Below, one piece after another: positions 5,543 to 6,402 of a stretch of DNA of 6,402 nucleotides. The notes beneath the pieces were generated by a model. It had not been told where the DNA came from and searched no databases. It saw only the letters and a program-made list of their open reading frames with translations. This DNA comes from Thermoplasmatota archaeon (GTDB lineage Archaea; Thermoplasmatota; E2; DHVEG-1): assembly GCA_030605515.1 (NCBI GenBank), contig JAUWIE010000061.1:1-6402 (forward strand). Reading direction: 5' to 3'. The first letter of the stretch is position 1. Every line of letters starts with the position of its first letter. A program made the translations under genes and the position numbers.

Positions 5543-6129
5543 ACAAAAAACCTAGAAAAAAGTATCCAACGCTTGGATGTTGCGGGCTTGATTGTGGTTT
5601 ATGTCCTCGTTACTACACAGAAGGAAGTTCACGGTGCCCAGGTTGTTGTGGCCCTGATTTTTTCAATAAGCATCCTGGCTGTGGACATATAACATGTTGT
5701 GTAAAAAAACATAACCTTGAGGTTTGTGCACAGTGTGATGACTTTCCTTGTTTAAAATTTGATTCTTGGTTTGGAAATAAAGCTTATGACTCTTTTTTAA
5801 CACATAAGAAATGCGAGCCAAATCAATTTTTTATTAAAGAACAAGGAATTGAGATTTTTATCAAGCAACAGAAAAAAAGAATTAAACTACTAAAAGAAAT
5901 GCTTGATGAATTTAACGATGGAAGATCTAAAAGCTTCTTCTGCATTGCAACAACTTTACTTTCAATTAAGGGCATAAATGATTCATTAAGTTTTGCAAGG
6001 AAAAAAATTAAAAAAAATGATATTGGAAAAAATGACTTGAAATCGAAAGCAAAAATAATTAAAAAATCCCTTGAAAACATCGCATTAAAAGAAAGTGTTG
6101 AATTAAAACTTCGTAAACCAAAAAAATAA
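5539..6129 (+). CDS. DUF3795 cysteine-rich protein
   Basis: The 196-residue product has the DUF3795 pattern: CCGLDCGLCPRYY (14-26), CPGCCGP (33-39), CGHITCC (48-54), CAQCDDFPC (63-71), then a C-terminal helical part with DGRSKSFFCIATTLL (127-141), also typical of the family. It has fifteen cysteines, twelve or so in the first 71 residues, enough for two or more zinc or Fe-S sites. It is soluble, with a lysine-rich end (KLRKPKK). Function in this family is unknown. The frame can be extended to a TTG at 5518, but the ATG at 5539 is preferred. It overlaps the upstream stop codon as ATGA, the standard coupling arrangement, and the added seven residues (MSRQCSK) would be translated over the upstream gene. 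Coupling to the membrane protein suggests that the two work together, perhaps as a soluble partner of the cytoplasmic clusters. Confidence 0.85.
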   Translation: MNKKPRKKYPTLGCCGLDCGLCPRYYTEGSSRCPGCCGPDFFNKHPGCGHITCCVKKHNLEVCAQCDDFPCLKFDSWFGNKAYDSFLTHKKCEPNQFFIKEQGIEIFIKQQKKRIKLLKEMLDEFNDGRSKSFFCIATTLLSIKGINDSLSFARKKIKKNDIGKNDLKSKAKIIKKSLENIALKESVELKLRKPKK

Positions 6130-6175
6130 TTGATTTAATGATGAGTCAGTTGCAATGTACATTAATTGTAAATAA

Positions 6176-6181
6176 TTTTTT
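6176..6181 (+). terminator. Poly-T tract after the DUF3795 gene
   Basis: Six T begin 46 nt after the stop codon. An archaeal poly-T termination site for the two-gene operon is plausible; no strong hairpin precedes it. Confidence 0.3.
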
Positions 6182-6204
6182 GATAGAAACTTTTATATTT
6201 TAGG

Positions 6205-6376
6205 CTGTTGAACAATTATGATTTTATAGAACTTTTTAACAGATACTTCAGCAATTGAAGTCATCTACCGAGTGTTTTGATCTTTTCTTGGTTGAAAAAT
6301 TGAGCATTGTAAGCTAATGCTCTCTGGTATCAACCTACTTATGGCTAAGGAAAACCGTAAGAATTGATATTTTTTT
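6205..6376 (+). ncRNA. Candidate structured RNA or insertion-sequence end
   Basis: No protein family is recognisable here, but helices are nested and ordered. GAT-ACTTCA (6242-6250) pairs with TGAAGT-c-ATC (6256-6265). GGTTGA (6290-6295) pairs with TCAACC (6330-6335), enclosing GAGCATT (6302-6308) with AATGCTC (6316-6322). CTTATGG (6338-6344) pairs with CCGTAAG (6355-6361) with one G-T pair, and T7 follows at 6370-6376, with another T7 at 6382-6388. CTGTT (6205-6209) with AACAG (6238-6242) is a weaker outer stem. A TATA-like TTTTATAT (6191-6198) would start a transcript near 6220. Local GC is higher than in the flanks, as is usual for structural RNA in AT-rich archaea. It matches no tRNA, RNase P or SRP signature I know. 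Alternatively, GGCTGTTGAACAATT (6203-6217) may be the end of an insertion sequence. Confidence 0.35.
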
Positions 6377-6402
6377 AGATGTTTTTTTATGTGAAATTCC
6401 TC

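Noticed and set aside
5823..6080. Minus-strand frame of 85 residues
   Set aside because: It is antisense to the DUF3795 C-terminus; its Phe/Ser-rich sequence mirrors the A-rich lysine codons on the other strand.
6138..6144. ATGATGA resembling a C/D-box RNA C box
   Set aside because: No CTGA D box follows within about 80 nt, so a C/D RNA is not supported.
6338..6369. Short frame starting ATGGCTAAGGAAAACCG at 6341
   Set aside because: It ends after eight codons and lies within a predicted hairpin; no gene is supported.
1..6402. CRISPR array, tRNA or rRNA
   Set aside because: No regularly spaced repeats, no tRNA T-loop or acceptor pattern, and no rRNA-like conserved stretch were seen.

Overview
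The window is AT-rich and reads as a genome fragment of an uncultivated archaeon, probably a euryarchaeon or member of Thermoplasmatota. Several signs point this way. Most gene starts lack a Shine-Dalgarno sequence and instead have a TATA-like box about 27 nt upstream, which fits leaderless mRNAs. Poly-T tracts follow several genes. The first gene ends in a NosD-type beta-helix tail typical of archaeal surface proteins, and the PadR regulator has an archaeal-looking N-terminus. The lineage is inferred; there is no rRNA or marker gene here.

Layout. Positions 2-475 (+) hold the 3' end of a secreted NosD-like beta-helix protein ending in a two-loop type I dockerin. It is followed at 597-752 by a decayed second dockerin tail with no gene body, which still has a hairpin/poly-T terminator. 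A small orphan gene (932-1204, -) and a PAPS-type sulfotransferase (1331-2455, +) diverge from a 126-nt promoter region. The sulfotransferase converges on a secreted CrtC-type lipocalin-like protein (2489-3508, -) across a shared bidirectional terminator. Upstream of that, also on the minus strand, lie an uncharacterised protein with a C-terminal winged helix (3646-4530) and a cysteine-bearing PadR regulator (4619-4939).

The PadR gene is transcribed divergently from a two-gene, translationally coupled (+) operon. That operon encodes a four-helix membrane protein with two duplicated CxxC...CP clusters (5030-5542) and a cysteine-rich DUF3795 protein (5539-6129). The 90-nt shared promoter region carries an inverted repeat that is a plausible PadR operator. 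All three products carry cysteine clusters, so this looks like a small metal- or redox-responsive module, which is the most interesting gene set in the window.

The final 270 nt has no convincing gene. It contains nested complementary helices preceded by a TATA-like box and followed by T tracts, so it is either a structured small RNA or the end of an insertion sequence.
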